A stretch of 64,000 nucleotides of DNA from Hymenobacter perfusus (lineage in GTDB: Bacteria > Bacteroidota > Bacteroidia > Cytophagales > Hymenobacteraceae): positions 310,001-374,000 of the forward strand of contig NZ_RWIU01000005.1 in the NCBI RefSeq assembly GCF_003944765.1, written 5' to 3'. Below, piece by piece: positions 16,131 through 24,181 of this stretch (the stretch's first letter is position 1; each line of letters starts with the position of its first letter). Made by a program: the position numbers and the translations under genes. The notes under the pieces were generated by a model. That model saw only the letters and a list, made by a program, of their open reading frames with translations. It searched no databases and was not told where the DNA came from.

Positions 16131-17612
16131 ATGTCCCCCACCCTCGTTCTGAGCCTGATTGCGGGCTATTTCGTCGTGCTCATCATCATTGCCTACCTCA
16201 CTTCGCGGAAGGTTACCAGTGAGTCGTTCTTCATAGCCAACCGCAACGCGCCCTGGTACATGGTGGCCTTCGCCATGATTGGCACCTCGCTGTCGGGCGT
16301 CACGTTCATTTCTATTCCCGGCATGGTAGCCTCCCAGAGCTGGAGCTACATGGCCGTGGTGCTGGGCTACATTGTGGGCTATCTGGTAATTGGCACTGTG
16401 CTTATGCCGCTGTACTACCGCATGCGGCTGGTGAGTATCTACACCTACCTGGAGCAGCGGTTCGGGTTCTGGAGCTACAAAACCGGGGCGCTGTTCTTCC
16501 TGATTTCGAGGGCCGTGGGGGCCGCGTTCCGGCTGTTTCTGGTGGCGGGCGTGCTGCAGTTTGCCGTGTTCGATGGGTTGGGCGTACCGTTTGCCGTGAC
16601 GGTTACGGTCAGCATCTTCCTGATTTACCTCTACACCTTCCGGGGCGGCCTCAAAACCATCCTCTGGACCGATACTTTCCAGACGCTGGCCATGCTGGTG
16701 TGCGTGGCGGTGAGCATCTACCTGATGGCCGACGAGCTGAACCTGGGCTTTGCCGGACTGGTAAAAACGGTGAAGGAAAGCGCCATGTCGCAGATTTACT
16801 TCTCCGACCCCAAGGATGATAAGTTCTTCTGGAAGCAGTTCGCCTCGGGCGCGTTCATCACTATCGTCATGACCGGGCTGGACCAGGATATGATGCAGAA
16901 AAACCTGAGCTGCCGCAGCCTACCCGACGCCCAGAAAAACATGTTCTGGTTTACGCTGGCCATTGTGGTGGTGAACGTGTTCTTCCTCTCCCTGGGCGTG
17001 CTGCTCTATAAGTTTGCCGCCGCCAAGGGCATTGCCCTGCCCCTGAACCCGGCCACCGGCAAAGTCATCGGCGACAATGTATTTCCGCTGCTGGCTACCA
17101 ACCACTTCAGCCTGTTTGCCGGCATCGTGTTCATCCTGGGCATCATTGCCGTCACCTACGCCTCCGCCGACTCGGCCCTGACGGCCCTGACCACCTCCTT
17201 CTGCGTGGACATGCTCGACATCAAACAGTATGATGAGGCCAAGCAGAAGCAGCTGCGCCAGGCTACGCACTTTGGCTTCTCCATTGTACTGATTATCATC
17301 ATTTTGATTTTCCGGGCCATCAACGACCAGAGCGTGATTACCTCGGTGTTCAAAGCGGCGGGCTACACCTACGGGCCGCTGCTGGGCCTGTTCTCGTTCG
17401 GCATCTTCACCAGCCGCGGCCTCACCGATAAGCTGGTACTGCCCGTGTGCGTAGTGGCTCCGCTGCTGACGTGGTTTATCAACAGCAACTCCAAAGCCTG
17501 GTGGGGTTATGAGTTCGGCTTCGAGATTCTGATGCTCAACGGGCTGATTACTTTCCTAGGGCTGCTGGCCATTTCGCGCCCCCGCAACCTCGAATTGAAC
17601 CCCGTGGCGTAG
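16131..17612 (+). CDS. Sodium:solute symporter (SSS family)
   Basis: A 493-residue polytopic membrane protein with about 13 hydrophobic segments. Family features include the early FFIANRNAPWYMVAFAMIGTSLSGVTFISIPG segment (broken GTSLSG helix) and, later, the GLDQDMMQKN motif typical of SSS transporters. It would import a small solute with Na+; the solute (sugar, vitamin, sialic acid or amino acid) is not determinable. It stands alone between two promoters. A second SSS gene is at 24176-25861. Confidence 0.85.
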   Translation: MSPTLVLSLIAGYFVVLIIIAYLTSRKVTSESFFIANRNAPWYMVAFAMIGTSLSGVTFISIPGMVASQSWSYMAVVLGYIVGYLVIGTVLMPLYYRMRLVSIYTYLEQRFGFWSYKTGALFFLISRAVGAAFRLFLVAGVLQFAVFDGLGVPFAVTVTVSIFLIYLYTFRGGLKTILWTDTFQTLAMLVCVAVSIYLMADELNLGFAGLVKTVKESAMSQIYFSDPKDDKFFWKQFASGAFITIVMTGLDQDMMQKNLSCRSLPDAQKNMFWFTLAIVVVNVFFLSLGVLLYKFAAAKGIALPLNPATGKVIGDNVFPLLATNHFSLFAGIVFILGIIAVTYASADSALTALTTSFCVDMLDIKQYDEAKQKQLRQATHFGFSIVLIIIILIFRAINDQSVITSVFKAAGYTYGPLLGLFSFGIFTSRGLTDKLVLPVCVVAPLLTWFINSNSKAWWGYEFGFEILMLNGLITFLGLLAISRPRNLELNPVA

Positions 17613-17630
17613 GCGTTGTTTAGGGAGGCG

Positions 17631-17638
17631 TACCTTTG
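17631..17638 (+). promoter_or_regulatory. -7 box (TACCTTTG) upstream of TonB-C gene
   Basis: Perfect TAnnTTTG match, starting 19 bp after the symporter stop and 86 bp before the ATG at 17725. Confidence 0.5.
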
Positions 17639-17724
17639 CGTCAGAGGTCATTCATCAGAATGTTGTGCTGAGCTTGCCAATGCATGACGAACGATTACAA
17701 TGCCACTTCCAACCTGCCAACCCT

Positions 17725-18207
17725 ATGAAACACGCTTTCTTCATCTTCGGGCTTGTAGCTTTGACCTATCAGGCGGCACAGGCCCAGCAAACGGCTCCGG
17801 CTCCCAAACAGCCCGTGGAGCTGCAGCCCGGCCGGATGCAAGCCCAGGCCAAACCCGCCGCCAACCGCCCCGATGCGCCCCCGCAGTTTCCGGGCGGAAC
17901 TCAGGGCTTAAGCACGTTTTTTCAGCAAAACCTAAAGTATCCGGAAGCGGCCAGCGTCAAGCAAATCAGCGGCAACGTGGTGATGACCTTCACGGTGGAA
18001 GCCGACGGCCACCTCACCAACCCCTCGGTAGTGCAGCCCCTCAGCCCCGAGTGCGACACGGAGGCGCTGCGGGTACTGGGCCAGATGCCGGCCTGGAAAC
18101 CGGCCACCCGCAAGGGCCAGCCCATTGCCACCCAGGTGCGTCTGCCCATTCCCTTCGGCAATTCCGAAGGCCTGAAGGTAGAGCAGGGCAAGAATAAATT
18201 TGAATAG
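17725..18207 (+). CDS. Secreted TonB C-terminal-like domain protein
   Basis: 160 residues: signal peptide (HAFFIFGLVALTYQAAQAQ), a proline/glutamine-rich linker to about residue 55, then a TonB-C-like fold. The fold shows FPGG near its start, NLKYPEAA, GNVVMTFTVEADGHL and the diagnostic MPAWKPATRKGQP. It lacks an N-terminal membrane anchor, so it is not a classical TonB energiser; such free periplasmic copies are common in Bacteroidota and of unclear role. The ATG at 17725 is preferred because it opens on the signal peptide. Confidence 0.75.
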   Translation: MKHAFFIFGLVALTYQAAQAQQTAPAPKQPVELQPGRMQAQAKPAANRPDAPPQFPGGTQGLSTFFQQNLKYPEAASVKQISGNVVMTFTVEADGHLTNPSVVQPLSPECDTEALRVLGQMPAWKPATRKGQPIATQVRLPIPFGNSEGLKVEQGKNKFE

Positions 18208-18216
18208 TGAATTGAG

Positions 18217-18319
18217 ACAGGAGATAGTCAGAAGTGAGAAGTGAGTCAATGCTCAGGTGCCCGCACGCAGGTACTTGGGCATTGTCTTACTTCTCACTTC
18301 TGACTTCTCACTTCTAAAC
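18217..18319. repeat. Inverted 7-mer repeat array
   Basis: Left 7-mers include two exact gaagtga copies (18231-18244). The right half (18285-18319) is five units of the form tcnnact (for example tcttact, tctcact), the last degenerate. The core arms 18227-18242 and 18289-18304 are perfect 16-bp complements. Fills the gap between the TonB-C gene and the ABC exporter. Confidence 0.75.
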
Positions 18320-18323
18320 AGAA

Positions 18324-20174
18324 ATGGCAGCCAGAAGCGGAATGAATACCAGTGGCCAGGCGGGGGCCGATGCTCCCAAGGTCAAGCTTACTAAGGAGAA
18401 CTTTAAACAGGGGCTGCGGATTTTTCGCTTCGTACTGCCGTACAAAGCTCCATTCATTGCGGGGCTGCTGCTGCTGCTGTTAAGCAGTATTTCGACTATG
18501 ATCATGCCCAAGATGCTGGGCTATCTGGTAAACATTGCCAATCACCAAACTGCCAAGCTACCTCTGTTTCTGCCCCACACCATCACGGGTATTGCGGCAC
18601 TGCTCTTCGGAGTTGTGCTGGTGCAGGGCCTATTTTCTTTCGGACGCATCTTCTTTTTCTCGCGGGTCAGTGAGTTTACCGTGCGCGACATTCGCCGCAC
18701 GCTCTACCAGAAGCTGGTAACGCTGCCCATCCCGTTTTTTGAGCAGCGGCGCGTGGGCGAAATCACCTCCCGCCTGACTTCGGACGTAGCCAACATTCAG
18801 GATACGTTTTCCCTGACACTGGCCGAATTTATGCGCCAGATTCTGACGTTATTGGCCGGGGTAGCGTTCATTATGTGGGAGTCGTGGCGACTTTCGTTGT
18901 TTATGCTGGCCACGTTTCCGCCGCTGGTGCTGCTGGCGTTCCTGTTCGGGCGCAGCATCCGGAAGTTCTCCAAGCAAACCCAGGACGAGCTGGCTAAGAC
19001 CAACGTGGTAGTCGAGGAAACGATGCAGGGCATCAACTCGGTAAAGGCCTTTACCAGTGAGCAGCACGAGGTGGAGCGGTACGGGGCCGGCCTAAACCGC
19101 ACCGTGCAGTTTGCCCTGAAATCGAGCATTTACCGCGGCGCGTTTGTGTCGTTTATCATCGTGGCCATCTTTGGCGGCATCTTTCTGGTGCTGTGGCGCG
19201 GCGCTACGTACGTGGAACTCCCCCTCTCCGACCCGCGCCACTTAGACATGGGCGACCTGGTATCCTTCATCCTGTACACCATGTTCATCGGGGCCTCAGT
19301 AGGTGGTTTGGGCGAGATGTACGGCAAGATTCAGAGCAGCCTGGGCGCTTCGGAGCGGATTCTGGAAATTCTGGACGAAACCTCCGAGCCGGTGCACCAG
19401 CCCCGCCCGGCCGGCGTGGCGCCCTTGCAGATAGGCGGCGACATCCGCTACGACAACGTGCAGTTCCGCTACCCCACCCGCCCCGATTTAGCGGTACTCA
19501 AAGACATCAGCTTTCATATTAAAGCCGGTGAGAAAGTAGCCCTGGTGGGGCCTTCCGGGGCCGGCAAAAGCACCATCGTGCAGCTGCTCATGCACCTGTA
19601 CCCGCTCAGCGGCGGCAGCATTTCAGTAGACGGCCGCAATATTGATGAACTGGATCTGACCGAGTTGCGCCAGCACATCGGCATCGTGCCTCAAGAAACC
19701 ATGTTGTTTGGTGGCACCATTGGGGAGAACATCCTCTACGGCCGCCCCGGAGCCTCCGAGGCCGACATCATCGACGCCGCCCGTCGGGCCAATGCCTGGC
19801 AGTTCATTCAGTCGTTCCCCGAAGGGCTGGATACCTTGGTGGGCGAGCGGGGCATCAAGCTCTCGGGCGGACAGCGCCAACGCATTGCCATTGCCCGCGC
19901 CATCCTGAAAAACCCCGCCATCCTGCTCCTCGACGAAGCCACCTCGGCCCTCGACTCGGAAAGCGAGAAGCTGGTGCAGCAGGCCATGGATGAGCTGATG
20001 CAGAACCGCACCAGCATCATCATTGCCCACCGCCTGAGCACCATCCGCAAGGTGGATAAGATTCTGGTTATCGACGGCGGCCGTATTGTGGAGCAAGGCT
20101 CTCACGAAGAGCTCAACAACGCCGAAAACGGCCTCTACGCCAACCTGCTGAAATTGCAGTTTGAGCTAACGTAA
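18324..20174 (+). CDS. ABC exporter, fused membrane and ATPase domains (MsbA-like)
   Basis: A 616-residue half-transporter. Six membrane segments occupy roughly residues 35-330. The ATPase domain follows with Walker A GPSGAGKST (~409), the signature LSGGQRQR (~513), Walker B ILLLDE (~533) and the H-loop IIAHRLST. Such type IV exporters form homodimers that move lipids, lipid A, drugs or peptides out of the inner membrane; lipid or drug export is likely but not shown. Starts at ATG 18324, 5 bp after the repeat array. Confidence 0.9.
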   Translation: MAARSGMNTSGQAGADAPKVKLTKENFKQGLRIFRFVLPYKAPFIAGLLLLLLSSISTMIMPKMLGYLVNIANHQTAKLPLFLPHTITGIAALLFGVVLVQGLFSFGRIFFFSRVSEFTVRDIRRTLYQKLVTLPIPFFEQRRVGEITSRLTSDVANIQDTFSLTLAEFMRQILTLLAGVAFIMWESWRLSLFMLATFPPLVLLAFLFGRSIRKFSKQTQDELAKTNVVVEETMQGINSVKAFTSEQHEVERYGAGLNRTVQFALKSSIYRGAFVSFIIVAIFGGIFLVLWRGATYVELPLSDPRHLDMGDLVSFILYTMFIGASVGGLGEMYGKIQSSLGASERILEILDETSEPVHQPRPAGVAPLQIGGDIRYDNVQFRYPTRPDLAVLKDISFHIKAGEKVALVGPSGAGKSTIVQLLMHLYPLSGGSISVDGRNIDELDLTELRQHIGIVPQETMLFGGTIGENILYGRPGASEADIIDAARRANAWQFIQSFPEGLDTLVGERGIKLSGGQRQRIAIARAILKNPAILLLDEATSALDSESEKLVQQAMDELMQNRTSIIIAHRLSTIRKVDKILVIDGGRIVEQGSHEELNNAENGLYANLLKLQFELT

Positions 20175-20288
20175 AGCACGGATTTCACGGATTGCATGAA
20201 ACGGGCGGCGCGGATGCGTTGCCCGTTTTCTTTTCCTGATATATTTCAGGCAAGTACAGTCCAAAATCCACCACGGCCGACCTATACC

Positions 20289-20885
20289 ATGACACACCGA
20301 CTACCACGTATCGAGTTGCTGCGGCCGGAACTAGGGCTGTGGGGCGGGTTGCTGTTACTGCTTAGCACTCTGTTCATGTCTTCGGCCAGATTTTCGGCTG
20401 ATTTACCGGTTGTACAGCTACCAAGCAGTGTCAATGACTGTTGGCGGCTACCGCCGACCCAGTTCATTTTCTCCCTGGATGCGCAGAAACGGCTATACAT
20501 GCACGCCAGCACCGCCAAGCTCCAGACAAAAGCCATTGAACTGTTGAGCCAACAGTACGGCTTGCAGCTATCCGCTGAACAACTGCAACAGGTGCCGCTG
20601 CTGCCATACCTGGGCTCTGATATTCGGCAACTACCGGACTGGCTGGCTACCCCAAGCTGGGAGCGAAAAAAACCGACGGAGGGCATTCCCTATTCCGCTC
20701 CAAACGACCAGTTAACGGCATTGCTCCGGGTGGCTAACCAAGCTGCTTATGCCATTCACGGCCACCGCGCCATTATATGTCTGCGGCTGGATGAGCGACT
20801 ACCTGCCTCGGTTGTTATGCCTTTCCTACACCAATTTCAGCGGCTGGGCATTAACCACACAGTGCTGGTTGCGGAATCTGAATAG
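20289..20885 (+). CDS. ExbD/TolR-like membrane-anchored protein (divergent)
   Basis: 198 residues: one N-terminal membrane helix (LGLWGGLLLLLSTLFMSS), then a periplasmic part whose two ends recall ExbD/TolR: ADLPVVQLPSS just after the helix, and ICLRLDERLPASVVMPFLHQF..LGINHTVLVAE at the C-terminus. Between them is an extra segment (about residues 60-130) not usual in ExbD. No ExbB neighbour is present. The ATG at 20289 directly precedes the helix. Its stop overlaps an alternative GTG of the next gene. Confidence 0.5.
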   Translation: MTHRLPRIELLRPELGLWGGLLLLLSTLFMSSARFSADLPVVQLPSSVNDCWRLPPTQFIFSLDAQKRLYMHASTAKLQTKAIELLSQQYGLQLSAEQLQQVPLLPYLGSDIRQLPDWLATPSWERKKPTEGIPYSAPNDQLTALLRVANQAAYAIHGHRAIICLRLDERLPASVVMPFLHQFQRLGINHTVLVAESE

Positions 20886-20910
20886 TGCGTAAAACTCCTA
20901 CTGCGGCCTT

Positions 20911-20918
20911 TATCTTTG
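20911..20918 (+). promoter_or_regulatory. -7 box (TATCTTTG) for the YcxB-like cluster
   Basis: Perfect TAnnTTTG ending 5 bp before the ATG at 20924, so the first YcxB-like gene would have a leaderless or near-leaderless message. It argues for ATG 20924 over GTG 20885. Confidence 0.55.
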
Positions 20919-20923
20919 GGCTG

Positions 20924-21427
20924 ATGCAAAGCACCATTACTATCCCCGACATTCAAATTTCCTTCCTGGAGTTCCGCCAGATTCAGCAACATATGTTGCT
21001 CAGGCAAAGATGGTGGATCTACGTTTTACTACTGGGCTACTTGCTGTATACAGCTTGGTTTGCCGATACAGCGTCTACATCGGTTCCTTTTAAAATAGGT
21101 TTAACTGCTTTTTTTATTGCGCTGCTGGTTGGAATGCTTGTGTTTGCCAATCGGGTGCTCCTGAAGCGCAGCTTCAACAAAATACCTTTGCACCAGCAGC
21201 CAGTCACCTACACGCTGTCGGAAACCGGTATTGCGCTGCATAGCAGGGCTTTGCAGAGCACTAGCGCCTGGCATACGGTACACAGCGCCCGGAAAGTGGG
21301 TGACTGGTATTTTCTCGCAAATAAAAACCAGCAAGGCTACCTGCTGGACAGCCGCCGGATTCAGGCCCCGGCCACCGAGGCTGATTTACGGGCGTTGTTT
21401 CAGCAACACGGTATTGTTATCCAATAA
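20924..21427 (+). CDS. YcxB-like membrane protein, paralogue 1 of 4
   Basis: 167 residues with two adjacent membrane helices (IYVLLLGYLLYTAWF and GLTAFFIALLVGMLVF) and a cytoplasmic C-terminal domain of YcxB type: QQPVTYTLSETGI, then GDWYFLAN and RRIQAPATEADLRALF. The same order recurs in the next three genes. YcxB-like proteins have no established function. The first gene of a tightly packed cluster. Confidence 0.6.
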   Translation: MQSTITIPDIQISFLEFRQIQQHMLLRQRWWIYVLLLGYLLYTAWFADTASTSVPFKIGLTAFFIALLVGMLVFANRVLLKRSFNKIPLHQQPVTYTLSETGIALHSRALQSTSAWHTVHSARKVGDWYFLANKNQQGYLLDSRRIQAPATEADLRALFQQHGIVIQ

Positions 21428-21444
21428 GCACCTGTATTTCACCA

Positions 21445-21933
21445 ATGTCCCTGATTATCCCCAACGTCCGGCTCTCGTTCTGGCAGTACCTGCTTCTGTC
21501 CTTGCGCTTCACCTTCCAAACACGGCCACTTGCGTTGGTTATGCTGCTTCCGGTTGCCTGTACCTTGGCGGCACTAGGGCTGTCGGGATTTAGCTGGCAA
21601 TCAATAGTGGATTTTTGGCACGATGCCCCGTTGGCTTTATTGTTTTCCGTAGCCCTGCCCGTATTGCTAATCTGGCCTACGTGGCAGCAGTACCATCGAA
21701 GTACGTTTCTGCAGGAAGCCGTTACTTATACCTTGGACGATGATGGCGTGCAGGTAACGGCTCCGTCGTTTCGCACCAAATTGAGTTGGGAGGCAGTGGT
21801 ACAGTTGCGTCACTTTGGTAACTGGCTGTTGCTGCAAACGTCCACGCAAACGGCATTTTTTGTGGACTTGCGCCGGGTGCAGTCCCCGGCTACGGCGTCC
21901 GATGTCTTGGATTTCTTCCGGCAATCCTCCTGA
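21445..21933 (+). CDS. YcxB-like membrane protein, paralogue 2 of 4
   Basis: 162 residues. Two hydrophobic helices (LVMLLPVACTLAALGL and LALLFSVALPVLLIWP) precede the C-terminal domain with QEAVTYTLDDDGV, GNWLLLQTS and LRRVQSPATASDVLDFF. Starts 17 bp after paralogue 1 and its stop overlaps the start of paralogue 3 by one base. The N-terminal amphipathic stretch (RLSFWQYLLLSLRFTF) aligns with the ISFLEFRQIQQ stretch of paralogue 1. Confidence 0.6.
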   Translation: MSLIIPNVRLSFWQYLLLSLRFTFQTRPLALVMLLPVACTLAALGLSGFSWQSIVDFWHDAPLALLFSVALPVLLIWPTWQQYHRSTFLQEAVTYTLDDDGVQVTAPSFRTKLSWEAVVQLRHFGNWLLLQTSTQTAFFVDLRRVQSPATASDVLDFFRQSS

Positions 21934-22481
21934 TGCCCCCAATCAACCTCCCCACCACCCCGCCCACCTTCCCGGAGTACCAGCTGATTCACCAGACGCA
22001 GCAGCGGCAGCGGTACCCGGAATTAGCTGATCAGCCCAGGCCAGCCGCCTCCAACCCTTGGAAGCGCACTGTGTTGTTTTGCCTGGGCCTTACAAGTGCG
22101 GCTTTTTCCCTGTATGCACTCAGGCAAGGAATTGTCATGTACGTTTTACTGCTTGTCATTTTCACGCCATTAGGCCTGCTGCACCAGCGGAGAAAATACC
22201 GCCGAGCATTTCGGGAGTTTCAGGCGCAGCCCCGGCCGCTGAGCTTCCGGGTTTCCGAAACGGGCCTGGCGGTGCAGTGGCCCCAGGGCTGGCAGCGGCT
22301 GCCCTGGTACAACCTTACCCGCGTGCAGCAGGTCGGCGACTGGCTCCTACTCTACCCCGGCCCCGATTTCTGCTATTACCTGGATTTGCGGCGGGTGCCG
22401 GCCCCGTATACGCCCGTGGACGTGCTGGCCCTGATTGGGAAACGGGAAGAAAGCGGCTCAGCGGCTACCTTCGCCCCCTGA
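21933..22481 (+). CDS. YcxB-like membrane protein, paralogue 3 of 4
   Basis: 182 residues. A polar N-terminus (~40 residues, with TPPTFPEYQLIHQTQQRQRY) precedes two helices (VLFCLGLTSAAFSLYAL and IVMYVLLLVIFTPLGLL) and the C-terminal domain (PLSFRVSETGLAVQW, GDWLLLYPG, LRRVPAPYTPVDVLAL). Start and stop both overlap neighbours by single bases (TGATG-type junctions), which implies translational coupling within one operon. Confidence 0.6.
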   Translation: MPPINLPTTPPTFPEYQLIHQTQQRQRYPELADQPRPAASNPWKRTVLFCLGLTSAAFSLYALRQGIVMYVLLLVIFTPLGLLHQRRKYRRAFREFQAQPRPLSFRVSETGLAVQWPQGWQRLPWYNLTRVQQVGDWLLLYPGPDFCYYLDLRRVPAPYTPVDVLALIGKREESGSAATFAP

Positions 22482-23014
22482 TGAAACCAACCCCCATTGT
22501 GCTATCCGGCGTGCAGCTGTCTGCCGAGGAATTTGTGGCCGTGAACTTCCGGCTCTGGCGGGCTCGTCCCCGCACCCGCCTCAACCACTGGATTCTGGGC
22601 GCGGCCGTGGCGCTGCTGGGCGTGAGCGTGGGGCTGGACTTGTACCAGCACGGCCAACTCACCCAGCCGTCTACCCTGGTTTTTCTGGCCGTGGCGGTGC
22701 TGTACGCGCTGTTCCGCGCGGGGCTGGTGCGCTACCAGCTGCGCCGGGGCTACGCCAAAAACCCAACGCTGCAACAGCCCGTGGAGTTTACCCTGACGGC
22801 TACCGAAATCATCGGGCGTAGCGCGCTGGGGCAGTTTTCCGGCAAGTGGGCGCTGATTCGGCGGGCGGTATGGGTGCAGCCGCATTGGCTGCTGCTCTAC
22901 CCCACCGAGGCCGCCTGCTACTACCTCGACCTGCGCCGCCTGCAACCGCCCGCAACGGCCTCCGAGGTGGCCGCGCTGCTCACCCGCCACAACATTCCGC
23001 AACCGCAGCTCTAG
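22481..23014 (+). CDS. YcxB-like membrane protein, paralogue 4 of 4
   Basis: 177 residues. It begins with a hydrophobic-charged strand (IVLSGVQLSAEEFVAVNF), then two helices (ILGAAVALLGVSVGL and STLVFLAVAVLYALF) and the shared domain: QQPVEFTLTATEIIG, HWLLLYPTE and LRRLQPPATASEVAALL. The ATG at 22481 overlaps the stop of paralogue 3. It is the most GC-rich of the four. Confidence 0.6.
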   Translation: MKPTPIVLSGVQLSAEEFVAVNFRLWRARPRTRLNHWILGAAVALLGVSVGLDLYQHGQLTQPSTLVFLAVAVLYALFRAGLVRYQLRRGYAKNPTLQQPVEFTLTATEIIGRSALGQFSGKWALIRRAVWVQPHWLLLYPTEAACYYLDLRRLQPPATASEVAALLTRHNIPQPQL

Positions 23015-23083
23015 CCGCAACCCGCCGGGCAAGTGCCCGTCTGTAAGCCGGCATTCTGCACGGCGTACCCGGGCAGATTTGCC

Positions 23084-23091
23084 TACTTTCG
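23084..23091 (+). promoter_or_regulatory. -7 box (TACTTTCG) upstream of DUF2911 gene
   Basis: One mismatch to TAnnTTTG, 34 bp before the ATG at 23126. Confidence 0.4.
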
Positions 23092-23125
23092 CTTCGAATT
23101 CCCAACGCCATTTTTCTCTTTACGA

Positions 23126-24019
23126 ATGATTACTTCGACTTTTCGCACGTCTTCTTCCCGCGCCCTGAGCGCCACGCTGCTGGTAAGCGGCCTGCTGCTG
23201 AGCGCCGCCGCCGAGGCCCAGATCAGCACGCCCCAGGCCAGCCCCAAAAGCACCATTCAGCAGCGCGTGGGCCTCACCGATGTTACCCTGACCTACTCCC
23301 GCCCCGGTCTGCGCGGCCGCACGGCCTTCGGCAACCTGGTTCCGTTCAGCAAGCGGTGGCGCACCGGGGCCAACGCCACCACCAGCCTCAAATTCTCCGA
23401 CGACGTAACCATTGAGGGCAAAAAGGTGCCCGCCGGCGAGTACGGCCTCTACACTATTCCCGGCAAAACCGAGTGGATTGTGGTCCTGAACAAGAGCACC
23501 AAGATGGGCGCCAACGTAGACGGCTTCAAGGACGACGAGGACGTGGCCCGCTTCACCATCAAAACCTACAAGGTGCCCACCAAAGTGGAAACCTTCACCA
23601 TGAACTTCACCGACCTCACGCCCGCCACCGCCAACGTGGACATGCAGTGGGAAATGACCGGGGCCAAGTTCAAAATCACCTCCGACGTGGAGCCGAAGGT
23701 GATGGCGCAGATTGACGAGAAAGTCATCAAAAACGCCAGCCCCAGCAACGGCGACCTGGCCGCCGCCGCCGTCTACTACCTCGACAACGACAAGGACCTG
23801 AAGCAGGCCCTGGCCTGGATGCAGAAGGCCAACGCCACCGACCCCAAGTTCTGGAACGTCCTCACCGAAGCCAAAATCCGGATGAAGATGAAGGACTACA
23901 AAGGCACCATCACGGCCGCCGAGCAGTCCAAGAAACTGGCCCTCGAAGCCAAAAACGCCGACTACGTGAAAATGAACGAGGACCTGATGATGGAAGCCAA
24001 GAAAGCCGGCAAGCTCTAA
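23126..24019 (+). CDS. DUF2911 secreted protein
   Basis: 297 residues with signal peptide (ALSATLLVSGLLLSAAAEAQ). Residues ~25-180 are a DUF2911 domain, recognised by the run QQRVGLTDVTLTYSRPG, FGNLVPFSKRWRTGAN and KKVPAGEYGLYTIPG. The C-terminal ~90 residues are helical and TPR-like (AAVYYLDNDKDLKQALAWMQ). DUF2911 proteins are abundant and uncharacterised in Bacteroidota. Convergent with the symporter at 24176 through a 154-bp palindrome. Confidence 0.8.
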   Translation: MITSTFRTSSSRALSATLLVSGLLLSAAAEAQISTPQASPKSTIQQRVGLTDVTLTYSRPGLRGRTAFGNLVPFSKRWRTGANATTSLKFSDDVTIEGKKVPAGEYGLYTIPGKTEWIVVLNKSTKMGANVDGFKDDEDVARFTIKTYKVPTKVETFTMNFTDLTPATANVDMQWEMTGAKFKITSDVEPKVMAQIDEKVIKNASPSNGDLAAAAVYYLDNDKDLKQALAWMQKANATDPKFWNVLTEAKIRMKMKDYKGTITAAEQSKKLALEAKNADYVKMNEDLMMEAKKAGKL

Positions 24020-24027
24020 GATCAGAG

Positions 24028-24181
24028 GGCTAAAAAGCTAGTTCCCCTCCTTGAAAAGGAGGGGTTAGGGGTGGTTGATTTTATGTTGAACGATACTAGA
24101 ATCTAATTTCTAGAAACCGTTCAACGGTTGTCAACCACCCCTAACCCCTCCTTTCCAAGGAGGGGAACTAGCTTTTTAGCC
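24028..24181. repeat. 154-bp palindromic element (51-bp arms)
   Basis: Arms 24028-24078 and 24131-24181 are complementary at 50 of 51 positions around a 52-bp spacer, which itself contains a smaller inverted repeat (gttgaacg with cgttcaac). Each arm holds a nested hairpin of the CCCCTCCTT/AAGGAGGGG type. It occupies the convergent gap and supplies the stop codon of the symporter gene. Confidence 0.85.

Noticed and set aside
20885..20923. GTG start for the first YcxB-like gene overlapping the previous stop
   Set aside because: A perfect -7 box lies inside this stretch and the ATG at 20924 gives the N-terminus that aligns with the paralogues.
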